This document shows, in pieces, positions 43,194 through 52,248 of a stretch of 64,000 bases of DNA. The translations under genes were made by a program, and so were the position numbers. The stretch comes from Pararhizobium arenae. Its GTDB lineage: Bacteria; Pseudomonadota; Alphaproteobacteria; Rhizobiales; Rhizobiaceae. Each line of letters begins with the position of its first letter. Position 1 is the first letter of the stretch. The stretch is taken from positions 186,001-250,000 of the forward strand of contig NZ_MOOY01000002.1 in NCBI RefSeq assembly GCF_001931685.1, given 5' to 3'. The notes below the pieces were generated by a model. That model was not told the origin of the DNA. It did not search any database and worked only from the letters and a program-made list of their open reading frames with translations.

Positions 43194-43736
43194 ATGCAGA
43201 GTAATGATGTTGCAAATCTCATAAGTCGCGTCGCGATGGGCGACCGCGCGGCGTTTTCAGCGCTTTACAAGGCAACCAGTCCCAAGCTCTTCGGTATCTG
43301 CGTCCGCATCCTGAAAAATCGCGCGGAGGCTGAGGAAGCCCTGCAGGAAATCTACATCAAGGTCTGGCAGCGCGCGAGCACCTTTGCCAGCGCCAGCGGC
43401 ACCCCTTCGACCTGGCTCGCCACCATTGCCCGCAACCACGCGATCGACACCATCCGCGCGCGCAAACCGGTTGCCGAGCCTGTCGAGGAGGCTTTCGATC
43501 TTTCCGATGACAGCACGCCCACACCCGAGCAGCAGGCCGTCCTCACGGACGAGGGGCGGCGGATAGACCATTGCATGGGCAATCTCGACGCCGTGCATGC
43601 AAAGGCAGTGCGCAGCGCCTATGTGGACGGCGTCAGCTATCTTGAGCTCGCGGAAGAGCTGAAGGTGCCGCTGAACACCGTGCGCACATGGTTGCGCCGC
43701 AGCCTTCTGAAACTGCGGGAGTGCCTGCAGAGATGA
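43194..43736 (+). CDS. ECF-type RNA polymerase sigma factor
   Basis: The 180-residue protein has sigma region 2 (about 15-80, AFSALYKATSPKLFGICVRI through EEALQEIYIKVWQRA) and region 4 (about 125-175, VSYLELAEELKVPLNTVRTW). I start at ATG 43194 because the 44 residues upstream are atypical. The 131-bp gap after DUF2177 may carry an internal promoter. The stop overlaps the anti-sigma start (ATGA). The linked anti-sigma is of the RskA type, so this is a SigK/RpoE-like ECF pair; the lipid operons upstream are its probable targets. Confidence 0.9.
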   Translation: MQSNDVANLISRVAMGDRAAFSALYKATSPKLFGICVRILKNRAEAEEALQEIYIKVWQRASTFASASGTPSTWLATIARNHAIDTIRARKPVAEPVEEAFDLSDDSTPTPEQQAVLTDEGRRIDHCMGNLDAVHAKAVRSAYVDGVSYLELAEELKVPLNTVRTWLRRSLLKLRECLQR

Positions 43737-44449
43737 CCAACGGAACACAGCACCAGCCGACAAGCCCCGAAGACCAGGTGATGGCCGGCGAATACGTCCT
43801 GGGCGTCACCTCGCTCGAGGCGCGCCGCATTGCCGAGCAGCGCATGGCCGCGGACCCGGATTTCGCGCGGCTTGTGGCACGGTGGCAGTCCGACTTTCAG
43901 TCCTTCAACGAGGATTATCAGGAAGTGTCTCCACCCTCCGGCGTGTTCGTGAGGATCGAGGAGCGTCTGTTCGGCTCCCGCGAGAACGGACTGTTTACCG
44001 GCGGCTTGTGGAATTCCGTCTTCTTCTGGCGTTGCATGACGGCGGCGAGCGTCCTGATCGCGTCTGTTGCACTGGTTTATACCTTTACGGCCTCCACGCT
44101 GCAGCAGGGCTCTGCCCCGCTGGTTGCCGAACTCGCGGCACCGACGAACGCGATCAACATGCTCGCATCTTACGACCCGGACAGCGGTCGCATGCGGATC
44201 GTTCCGGTCGCAGCGGGAAAGCCGGATGAAAAATCGCTGGAACTCTGGCTGGTGCCGGACGGCGGCAAGACCATCTCGCTCGGCGTCTTCCCGCCGGGAA
44301 CCACCGGAGAACTGGTCATTCCCGCCGATTTCAGGTCTCGTATCTCGGAAGGCACGACGTTCGCCGTCAGCCTCGAACCGTTCGGCGGCTCGCCGACCGG
44401 GCAGGCAACCGGCCCTGTGATCGCAATCGGCGTTGCCCGCGCGCCTTGA
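43733..44449 (+). CDS. Anti-sigma factor (RskA-like)
   Basis: The 238-residue protein has a cytoplasmic N-terminal sigma-binding region (about 1-95, EYVLGVTSLEARRIAEQRMA), one transmembrane helix (about 102-122, FFWRCMTAASVLIASVALVY) and an extracytoplasmic RskA domain (about 130-238, ELWLVPDGGKTISLGVFPPG). No HxxxCxxC zinc motif is present, so it is not a ZAS/ChrR-type anti-sigma. It holds the sigma factor at the membrane until an envelope signal leads to its release, as known for the family. Confidence 0.9.
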   Translation: MTNGTQHQPTSPEDQVMAGEYVLGVTSLEARRIAEQRMAADPDFARLVARWQSDFQSFNEDYQEVSPPSGVFVRIEERLFGSRENGLFTGGLWNSVFFWRCMTAASVLIASVALVYTFTASTLQQGSAPLVAELAAPTNAINMLASYDPDSGRMRIVPVAAGKPDEKSLELWLVPDGGKTISLGVFPPGTTGELVIPADFRSRISEGTTFAVSLEPFGGSPTGQATGPVIAIGVARAP

Positions 44450-44510
44450 GCATCCTGCTTCACCCAACAGAATTGCTTTCATTCAGCAAAGAAGCGCTCT
44501 AAACAGGCGT

Positions 44511-45402
<892 letters not shown>

Positions 45403-45412
45403 TCACGGTTGT

Positions 45413-45748
45413 CTAAAAGCCGTAGGTCAGATGCCCCGTCCACCAGCCGCTTTCGCTGGAAAACCTGATGAGAACCATGATCACGGTTGCAACGATGCCT
45501 CCGACGAAGAGAGGCTTCGCGTAGCGCACGGTGGCAGGCGCGTCTGGGCCAGCCGCCGGGATCTGTGGTTTCAGAATGAAAAGCGGTATCAGCATCAGGA
45601 TATCGAAGATCAGTGTCAGGATCGGCCAGGGCGGCAGGGAATACTCCGTTGCCGGGACAAGCACCTTCCACAGGCAGCGTAGGATCAGATAGCCGGCGAT
45701 CACCGCAAGCGCAGTGGCGGCCTTCGGAGAAGGAGCTGCTTCGGCCAT
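45413..45748 (-). CDS. Small membrane protein, unknown
   Basis: The 111-residue protein has three hydrophobic segments (ALAVIAGYLILRCLWKVLV, WPILTLIFDILMLIPLFIL and FVGGIVATVIMVLIRF). I do not recognise the family. Its 3' end faces bluB with a ten-base gap. I start at 45748 (MAEAAPSPKAAT); 13 more upstream residues are possible but unlike a membrane-protein N-terminus. Confidence 0.65.
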   Translation of the reverse strand: MAEAAPSPKAATALAVIAGYLILRCLWKVLVPATEYSLPPWPILTLIFDILMLIPLFILKPQIPAAGPDAPATVRYAKPLFVGGIVATVIMVLIRFSSESGWWTGHLTYGF

Positions 45749-46096
45749 AGGCTGTCGTCCTGTTTTAGACGACGCGCATGAGAACACATCGATTTCAAAA
45801 TGACAATCGGCGCAGCCCCGGCCAAATATGCCGTAACATACACGTAAAGTCCCAGCACGACCGGCAAACGTTCACAATGCGGAGTTAAAACATCAATGGC
45901 GCGGCGTCACGGGCGACTTTGTCCATAAGTGTATGATTTTGTTTTGCTTCGTTCTTTGGTGCGTCATCGCGCCGTGACGGCTGAAAAGCTTTGCTGCCGA
46001 GAAAACCCCAGCCTTTGAATGGTTGCGGAGCGTACGGTTTCGGTATTGTAATTGCTGCAGTGCAGCGTTCCTGACGGATGGAAGAAGGAGTTTCGC
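45749..46096. promoter_or_regulatory. Gene-free control region upstream of the DUF3141 operon
   Basis: These 348 bp separate divergent genes. At 46054-46066 stands a perfect dyad GCTGCA-G-TGCAGC, part of TTGCTGCAGTGCAGCG, 31 bp before the DUF3141 start. It resembles the TGC-rich operators of the polyhydroxyalkanoate repressor PhaR/AniA. No other clear elements were found. Confidence 0.4.
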
Positions 46097-48367
46097 ATGC
46101 GTAGCCCTTCCTTAAGCAAGCTGGATACGAGTTTTTCCGGTCAGTTCGGCCCGCTGGGCCTGATGTTCGATTATGCGGTCGATGCGGCGCAGCGTACGAC
46201 GCTGTTCTGGGATGTCATGCGCCAGCGCGGAAACCAGTATCAGGCCCATGCCGCCAAGACGGCCCCGCATGTCCTGAGCTACACGCCGGAAATCGTCGTC
46301 GATGGCCGGACGCTGGAAAAGCCGGTCAATTATGCGCTCACCCGCATCGTGCCCCCAGAAGGCTTGGTGATCGACCAGACCCGACGCCCGTTCGTGGTGA
46401 TCGATCCCCGCGCCGGCCATGGCCCCGGCATTGGCGGCTTCAAGGCCGAAAGCGAAATCGGGGTTGCGCTGAAGGCCGGTCATCCCTGCTATTTCGTCGG
46501 TTTCCTGCCGGAACCCATACCGGGCCAGACTATAGAGGATGTCGCGCGGGCCGAGGCCATCTTCCTCGAAAAGGTGATCGCGCTTCATCCTCAGGCGGAC
46601 GCCAAGCCCTGCGTCATCGGCAATTGCCAGGCGGGCTGGGCTGTGATGATGCTTGCGGCCCTGCGTCCGGAACTCTTCGGCTCGATCATCATTGCCGGCG
46701 CACCACTCTCCTACTGGGCCGGGGTCCATGGCAAGTATCCCATGCGCTACAGCGGCGGGCTCCTCGGCGGTAGCTGGCTGACCGCACTGACCGGCGATCT
46801 GGGGCAGGGCAAGTTCGATGGCGCCTGGCTGGTGCAGAATTTCGAGAACCAGAACCCCGCCAACACGCTCTGGACAAAGCAGTATAATCTTTACTCCAAG
46901 ATCGACACCGAAGCGCCGCGTTACCTGGGCTTCGAGGAATGGTGGGGCGGTCACGTCAACCTCAACGCCGAGGAAATCCAGTTCATCGTCGATGAGCTTT
47001 TCATCGGCAACAATCTTGCGGCCGGCCGCATCACGTCTTCGAATGGCGCGGTGATCGATCTGCGCAACATCCGCTCGCCGATCGTCGTCCTGTGCTCGAA
47101 GGGCGACAACATCACCCCGCCGCAGCAGGCGCTCGACTGGGTGCTCGATCTCTATGACGATGTCGATGACATCCGTTCCCACGGCCAAACCATCATCTAC
47201 AGCGTGCATGAAACGATCGGTCATCTCGGGATTTTCGTGTCGGCCGGCATAGCCCGCAAGGAACATGGCGAGTTTTCGTCCAACATCGATCTGATCGACG
47301 CCTTGCCGCCGGGGCTTTACGAGGCGACCTTCGAGGCGAAGACGGCCGAGACCGAGAGTGCGGATCTGGTCAATGGCGACTGGATCATGCGCTGCGAGGC
47401 ACGCACGCTGGACGATATCCGGGCGCTCGGCGGCAACGATGCCGCCGATGATCGCCGCTTTGCAACGGCGGCAAAGGTGTCCGAGATCAATCTCTCGCTT
47501 TACCGTACCTTACTGCAGCCTTTCCTGCGGCAGGCGCTGCCGGAAGGCTTCGGAGAGGCGCTCCGACAGCTTCATCCCCTGCGTCTGCAATACGAGATCT
47601 TCTGCGATGCCAATCCTTGGATGGCGGCTGTGCCGGAATGGGCGGAGGAGGCCGCGGCGAAGCGGCGCCCCGTCGAGGGTGACAACCCTTTCCTTGCGAT
47701 TGAACGCACGGTCTCCGGCCAGATCGTTTCCGCGCTCGAAGCCTGGCGGACGATGGCGGAGCAGATGAGCGAGGCTACCTTCCTGATGGTCTATGGTTCG
47801 CCCCTGTTGCAGGCCTCGGTCGGCATCGATCCGACGGACGATGCGCCGCTGCGTCGCGCCGGTAAGACAGGCCTGCATGAAAGCCTGCTGCGGGAGCGTA
47901 TCGGGGAACTCAAAAAACGCATCCCCGAAGGTGGCCTGCGCGAAGCCCTGGCACGCGGTCTCATCTATGTGGCGAGCGCGCGCGGAAGCGTGGACGAGCG
48001 CGGTTTCGCGGCGATCCGCAACATGCGTTCGATTGAAGAGGGGTTGCCGCCCATGACGCTCGGCGATTTCAAGGCGCTGATCCGCGAGCAGTTTCTCATT
48101 CTGCTGATCGATCAGGAGGCCGCGCTGGAGGCTGTGCCTGCGCTTCTCCCCGAGGATATGGACGTCCGTCGCAAGGCGCTTTCCGCGCTGAAGGACGTGC
48201 TTACCGTGCGCGGCGGGCTTTCCGGCGAGCTGGAAGCCCGCTGGCAGCGGGTGGTGCAACTCTTCGGTATCGATGAGGGTATCGAGGACGTCGAGGAGCC
48301 GCAGGCGGCTGCATCCGAACAGGATAAGGTGGTAAAGATCGGACGGGCAAAACGGGTCAAGGGCTGA
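46097..48367 (+). CDS. DUF3141 protein (PHA-synthase-like alpha/beta hydrolase)
   Basis: The 756-residue protein has an N-terminal alpha/beta-hydrolase half (about 60-400). It shows a nucleophile elbow-like GNCQAGWAVMM (about 174-184, Cys in the place of Ser, as in PHA synthases), a possible catalytic Asp in KGDNITPPQQA and a His in HETIGHLGIFVS. A helical C-terminal half follows (about 450-750). Known DUF3141 proteins are linked with pta, ackA and fabI, exactly as here. Function is unproven; a role in PHA or acyl-CoA metabolism is likely. GAAGGAG precedes ATG 46097. Confidence 0.85.
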   Translation: MRSPSLSKLDTSFSGQFGPLGLMFDYAVDAAQRTTLFWDVMRQRGNQYQAHAAKTAPHVLSYTPEIVVDGRTLEKPVNYALTRIVPPEGLVIDQTRRPFVVIDPRAGHGPGIGGFKAESEIGVALKAGHPCYFVGFLPEPIPGQTIEDVARAEAIFLEKVIALHPQADAKPCVIGNCQAGWAVMMLAALRPELFGSIIIAGAPLSYWAGVHGKYPMRYSGGLLGGSWLTALTGDLGQGKFDGAWLVQNFENQNPANTLWTKQYNLYSKIDTEAPRYLGFEEWWGGHVNLNAEEIQFIVDELFIGNNLAAGRITSSNGAVIDLRNIRSPIVVLCSKGDNITPPQQALDWVLDLYDDVDDIRSHGQTIIYSVHETIGHLGIFVSAGIARKEHGEFSSNIDLIDALPPGLYEATFEAKTAETESADLVNGDWIMRCEARTLDDIRALGGNDAADDRRFATAAKVSEINLSLYRTLLQPFLRQALPEGFGEALRQLHPLRLQYEIFCDANPWMAAVPEWAEEAAAKRRPVEGDNPFLAIERTVSGQIVSALEAWRTMAEQMSEATFLMVYGSPLLQASVGIDPTDDAPLRRAGKTGLHESLLRERIGELKKRIPEGGLREALARGLIYVASARGSVDERGFAAIRNMRSIEEGLPPMTLGDFKALIREQFLILLIDQEAALEAVPALLPEDMDVRRKALSALKDVLTVRGGLSGELEARWQRVVQLFGIDEGIEDVEEPQAAASEQDKVVKIGRAKRVKG

Positions 48368-48403
48368 GCCGGCACGCCGGTATTCCAGCGCAGGGGAGTT
48401 TTC

Positions 48404-49369
48404 ATGACGGATACGGTCAGCAGTACAACCCCGGTGGCGCACCAGAAGTACGAGCGGCTTATCGCCCGTGCGCAACAGACACCGCCGACAAAGACCGTGG
48501 TCGTGCATCCTTGCGATGAAACTTCTCTTCGCGGCGCGGTCGAGGCAGCGGAGGAAAGACTGATCGCCCCGATCCTCGTCGGCCCCCGCCACCGTATCGA
48601 AATAGTCGCGACCGCACACCAGATCGATATTTCGCCCTATGAGCTTGTCGATGTCGCCCACAGCGATGCCGCAGCCAGCCTGGGCGTGGAGTTGATCCAT
48701 CAGGCGAAGGGCGAGCTTCTGATGAAGGGCAGCCTGCACACGGACGAGCTTATGCGGGCGGTAACGGCATCCGCGACCGGGCTTCGTACCGCCCGCCGCA
48801 TCAGCCATGTCTTCGTCATGGACGTCCCGACCTATTCCGAGCCACTTTTCATTACCGATGCCGCGATCAACATCGAGCCCGATCTCGATGCCAAGCGGGA
48901 TATCATTCAGAACGCCATCGATCTCTTCAACCATGTCGGCCTTGGCAAGCCGCGTGTGGCGATCCTGTCGGCGGTCGAAACCGTGACCTCCAAGATACCC
49001 TCGACGATCGATGCGGCGGCGCTCTGCAAGATGGCGGATCGCGGGCAGATCACCGGCGGCGTGCTGGATGGTCCGCTCGCCTTCGACAATGCCATCGATC
49101 CAGAAGCCGCCCGCATCAAGGGCATCCATTCGCCGGTTGCCGGGCGCGCGCAAATTCTCGTGGTGCCCAATCTGGAGGCCGGCAACATGCTCGCCAAGAA
49201 CCTGACCTTCATGGCGCGCGCCGATGCGGCCGGCATCGTGCTGGGTGCGCGGGTGCCGATCATTCTGACCTCGCGCGCCGATTCCGTGCGCACTCGTCTC
49301 GCATCCTGCGCCATCGCCGTGCTGCTCGCCGATGCGCGAAGGCATATGGCGGCGGTGACGGGCTCCTGA
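48404..49369 (+). CDS. pta: Phosphate acetyl/butyryltransferase
   Basis: The 321-residue protein corresponds to the C-terminal catalytic domain of phosphotransacetylases (Pta / Ptb), without the long N-terminal extension of E. coli Pta. Seen are LIAPILVGPRHRIE (about 53-66), HTDELMRAVTASATGLRTARRISHVFV, and the C-terminal LVVPNLEAGNMLAKNLTFMA (about 250-270). It interconverts acyl-CoA and acyl phosphate. Proteins of this group in the DUF3141 cluster are also called bifunctional enoyl-CoA hydratase/phosphate acetyltransferase. It lies 36 bp after DUF3141 and three bases before ackA. Confidence 0.85.
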   Translation: MTDTVSSTTPVAHQKYERLIARAQQTPPTKTVVVHPCDETSLRGAVEAAEERLIAPILVGPRHRIEIVATAHQIDISPYELVDVAHSDAAASLGVELIHQAKGELLMKGSLHTDELMRAVTASATGLRTARRISHVFVMDVPTYSEPLFITDAAINIEPDLDAKRDIIQNAIDLFNHVGLGKPRVAILSAVETVTSKIPSTIDAAALCKMADRGQITGGVLDGPLAFDNAIDPEAARIKGIHSPVAGRAQILVVPNLEAGNMLAKNLTFMARADAAGIVLGARVPIILTSRADSVRTRLASCAIAVLLADARRHMAAVTGS

Positions 49370-49372
49370 GGC

Positions 49373-50545
49373 ATGGATACCATTCTCGTCGTCAATGCCG
49401 GCTCTTCCAGCCTCAAGTTTGAGGTCTTCTCCATCGAAGGCGGCTTGCACAAACGCCTGAAGGGTCAGATGGAAGGTGTCGGCACGGCACCTCACCTTCG
49501 CGTCAAAGATGGTGCCGGTGCCGTGATCGCCGATCATGTGTTCGAACCGGGCGATGTGGCCGACCTGCCGGCGGCCATGCGCCACGTCGGCGCGTGGCTT
49601 GTCGAGCGGCACGAGGGGCGGCTTGTTGCCGTCGGCCACCGTGTCGTGCATGGCGGGCCGGACTATACCGCCCCGGTGCTCATCGATGAGAAGGTGATCG
49701 CCGATCTCGAGCGTTATGTGCCGCTTGCTCCGCTGCATCAGCCCAACAATCTTGCCCCGATCCGGGCGATCCTGGAGCGCCGGCCGGATTTGCCGCAGGT
49801 CGCGTGTTTCGACACATCCTTCCATCGCGGCCACAGTGCCGTCGCCGATCACTACGCCATCCCTGAGCATTTCTTTGCTGAAGGCGTCAGGCGCTACGGT
49901 TTTCATGGTCTGTCCTATGAGTATGTGGCAGGACGGTTGCCGGAGATTGCGCCCGAAGTCGCCGGCGGCAGGGTCATCGTTGCCCATCTGGGAAGCGGCG
50001 CCTCGCTCTGCGCGCTATCAGCGGGTCGTAGCGTGGAAAGCACGCTGGGTTTTACCGCGCTCGACGGATTGCCGATGGGCACGCGCTGCGGCCAGATCGA
50101 TCCGGGCGTCATCCTCTACCTTCTGGACCAGAAGGGCATGACCGCCCATGAGGTGCAGGACCTGCTCTACAAGGATTCGGGTCTCAAGGGGCTTTCTGGC
50201 GTCAGCAACGATGTCAGGGCCCTGCTTGAAAGCACCGAGCCTTCCGCGGCCTTCGCACTGGATCATTTCGTGTACCGCATCGGCCTCAACGCCGGCATGC
50301 TTGCGGCGGCCCTTGGCGGTCTCGATGCCTTCGTTTTTACCGCGGGCATCGGCGAGAACTCGCCGGATATGCGCGCCCGGATTTCCGACGGGTTGAGATG
50401 GTTCGGCGCAGCACTCGACGCGCAGGCCAATGCCCGCGGCGATCTTCTGATCTCAACGCCGGAAAGCGTCGTCCGGCTGTATGTCGTGCCGACAGACGAA
50501 GAGCTCATGATCGCGCGCCACACGCTTGCGATCAGCGGACATTGA
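49373..50545 (+). CDS. ackA: Acetate kinase (acetate/propionate kinase family)
   Basis: The 390-residue protein has the ASKHA kinase signatures [15 protein letters not shown] (4-18), the phosphate loop [15 protein letters not shown] (about 85-99), ACFDTSFH (about 143-150), [27 protein letters not shown] and [14 protein letters not shown] (about 322-335). It makes acetate and ATP from acetyl phosphate, or the reverse. With the pta-like gene it links acetyl-CoA to acetate or other short acids in the DUF3141 operon. Confidence 0.92.
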   Translation: MDTILVVNAGSSSLKFEVFSIEGGLHKRLKGQMEGVGTAPHLRVKDGAGAVIADHVFEPGDVADLPAAMRHVGAWLVERHEGRLVAVGHRVVHGGPDYTAPVLIDEKVIADLERYVPLAPLHQPNNLAPIRAILERRPDLPQVACFDTSFHRGHSAVADHYAIPEHFFAEGVRRYGFHGLSYEYVAGRLPEIAPEVAGGRVIVAHLGSGASLCALSAGRSVESTLGFTALDGLPMGTRCGQIDPGVILYLLDQKGMTAHEVQDLLYKDSGLKGLSGVSNDVRALLESTEPSAAFALDHFVYRIGLNAGMLAAALGGLDAFVFTAGIGENSPDMRARISDGLRWFGAALDAQANARGDLLISTPESVVRLYVVPTDEELMIARHTLAISGH

Positions 50546-50570
50546 CCACGGAACATCAGAGGGGATGGGC

Positions 50571-51352
50571 ATGCTTCCGACGGTAAAGGCAAAGCTTCTG
50601 GAAGGAAAAAAGGGTCTGATCGTCGGCATCGCCAATGATCAGTCGATCGCCTGGGGCTGCGCACGCGCCTTTCGTGCGCTCGGCGCCGAGCTTGCCGTGA
50701 CCTACCTGAACGACAAGGCCAAACCCTATGTCGCGCCGCTTGCAGAAGTGCTTGAAGCGCCGATCGTCATGCCGCTCGATGTCTCCGTGCCGGGGCAGCT
50801 CGAAGCCGTGTTCGAGCGGATCGCGGCGGAATGGGGCGAGATCGATTTTCTCGTCCATTCCATCGCATTCTCGCCGAAGGACACATTGCAGGGCAGGGTG
50901 GTGGACGCGCCGCAGGACGGTTTCCTGAAGACCATGGACATCTCCTGCTGGTCCTTCATCCGCATGGCACATCTGGCCGAGCCTCTGATGAAGAACGGCG
51001 GCACGCTGTTCACCATGAGTTACTACGGTAGCCAGATGGTGGTGAAGAACTACAACATCATGGGCGTCGCCAAGGCCGCGCTTGAAAGCGCGGTGCGCTA
51101 TATCGCCGCCGAACTTGGCCCAAGGGCATCCGTGTTCATGCCATTTCGCCCGATCCGCTGGCGACCCGCGCGGCGTCCGGCATTCCCGAGTTTGACGAGC
51201 TTCTGCACAAGGCGCAGGAAACGGCGCCCACCCGCAGCCTCGTCAGCATCGATGACGTCGGCATGACCACTGCGTTTCTTGCCCATGATGCCGCCCGTCT
51301 CATCACCGGGGAAACGCTTTATATCGACGGCGGCTATCACATCATGGATTGA
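50571..51352 (+). pseudogene. fabI: Enoyl-ACP reductase with one-base frameshift
   Basis: From ATG 50571 the frame reads FabI: GLIVGIANDQSIAWGCARAF (about 14-33), HSIAFSPKDTLQG, and the active-site SYYGSQMVVKNYNIMGVAKAA with Tyr and Lys. At the CCC run 51119-51121 one base is missing: the expected C-terminus continues in another frame (KGIRVHAISPDPLATRAASG to TLYIDGGYHIMD) and stops at 51350-51352. An intact gene would encode 260 residues. As it stands the product leaves the family after about residue 183 and ends at 51266. A homopolymer sequencing error is the simplest explanation; Asp replaces the usual Gly in SPGP just after the break, which could also hint at decay. Confidence 0.85.
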
Positions 51353-51470
51353 ACGGTCCGGTCCGTCATAGCTCCCGCTCTCGGAGCCGCCGGGGCCATA
51401 ACAGCCGGCAGCTCTGGTTTCGATCGGCTCACTGATATAGCATCGTGGCTCAATGACGAGGAGCGGAATC

Positions 51471-51869
51471 GTGGTGGACATTACGCGCAATGGCTCGACG
51501 CCATCGGCAAGAGGGCCGGCAGACTGGTTTACAGGTACCGTTCGCATCGACCCCCTGTTTGCCGCCAATGATGCGCGCCGGGCCGCGGCCGGCAGCGTGA
51601 CGTTCGAACCGGGTGCACGCACGGCCTGGCACACGCATCCGCGCGGCCAGACGCTGATCGTGACGGCGGGCAAGGGCCTTGTTCAGCGTGAGGGCGGGCC
51701 GATCGAGGAAATCCATCCCGGTGATGTGGTCTGGTTTGCACCCGGCGAAAAACACTGGCATGGCGCCACGCCTTCGACCGCATTGACCCACCTCGCCATT
51801 CAGGAGCACCTCGACGGCAAGGTCGTCGACTGGCTGGAACACGTCACCGACGAGCAATATTCCGGTTGA
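51471..51869 (+). CDS. Cupin-domain protein ((R)-mandelonitrile-lyase-like)
   Basis: The 132-residue single cupin has the metal-binding motifs [18 protein letters not shown] (His-His plus Gln/Glu) and [18 protein letters not shown] (C-terminal His). The N-terminal pattern [13 protein letters not shown]...[12 protein letters not shown] is typical of small manganese cupins that include bacterial hydroxynitrile lyases and quercetinase-like proteins. The substrate cannot be told. I prefer GTG 51471 with GAGGAG nearby; ATG 51453 would add six residues. Confidence 0.8.
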   Translation: MVDITRNGSTPSARGPADWFTGTVRIDPLFAANDARRAAAGSVTFEPGARTAWHTHPRGQTLIVTAGKGLVQREGGPIEEIHPGDVVWFAPGEKHWHGATPSTALTHLAIQEHLDGKVVDWLEHVTDEQYSG

Positions 51870-51927
51870 CGGTTCGAATGACGACGCAATTCAATCCATC
51901 AAGTGAACAGAGCAGGGGAGGCGCTGC

Positions 51928-52164
51928 GTGCCGCACGTTATCGTGAAAATGATCGAGGGAAAGACTGAAGAACAGAAACAGGCGATGACCGCTGCTGTCG
52001 CAGAGGCGCTGAAGACGACGCTCGGCTGCTCAGACAGTGCCATTTCGGTGGCAATCGAGGACTTTCCGAAAGAGGACTGGACTGACGTCGTTTATGTGCC
52101 TGACATCCAGGGCAAGGCGGATCGGATATACAAAAAGCCGGGCTACGATCCCTTCAAGGAATGA
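51928..52164 (+). CDS. 4-oxalocrotonate tautomerase family protein (PptA-like)
   Basis: The 78-residue protein begins Met-Pro, so the catalytic proline becomes the N-terminus after Met removal. It continues with HVIVKMIEGKTEEQKQAM and ends RIYKKPGYDPF, the KKPGY ending found in PptA/YdcE. It is a small tautomerase acting on enol/keto acids; the natural substrate is unknown. The start is GTG at 51928 behind GGGGAGG. It follows the cupin by 58 bp and may share its transcript. Confidence 0.85.
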   Translation: MPHVIVKMIEGKTEEQKQAMTAAVAEALKTTLGCSDSAISVAIEDFPKEDWTDVVYVPDIQGKADRIYKKPGYDPFKE

Positions 52165-52194
52165 CCCTGGTTTTTCGTCGCACAACCGGCCGTT

Positions 52195-52239
52195 AAAAGG
52201 ACCGTGCCGCGTTGTCTCAGAGGATCAACGCGGCACGGT
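52195..52239. terminator. Bidirectional terminator between tautomerase and RTX genes
   Basis: ACCGTGCCGCGTTG (52201-52214) pairs perfectly with CAACGCGGCACGGT (52226-52239). On the minus strand the stem is followed by CCTTTTAA, which fits the end of the RTX gene; on the plus strand it may end the cupin-tautomerase transcript. Confidence 0.82.
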
Positions 52240-52248
52240 TTGTCAGGC

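Noticed and set aside
47510-49987. 825-codon minus-strand frame opposite the DUF3141 and pta-like genes
   Set aside because: It is antisense to well-recognised proteins and has no domain or ribosome site.
51267-51352. A separate small gene after fabI
   Set aside because: The translated segment is the missing FabI C-terminus in a shifted frame, not an independent gene.
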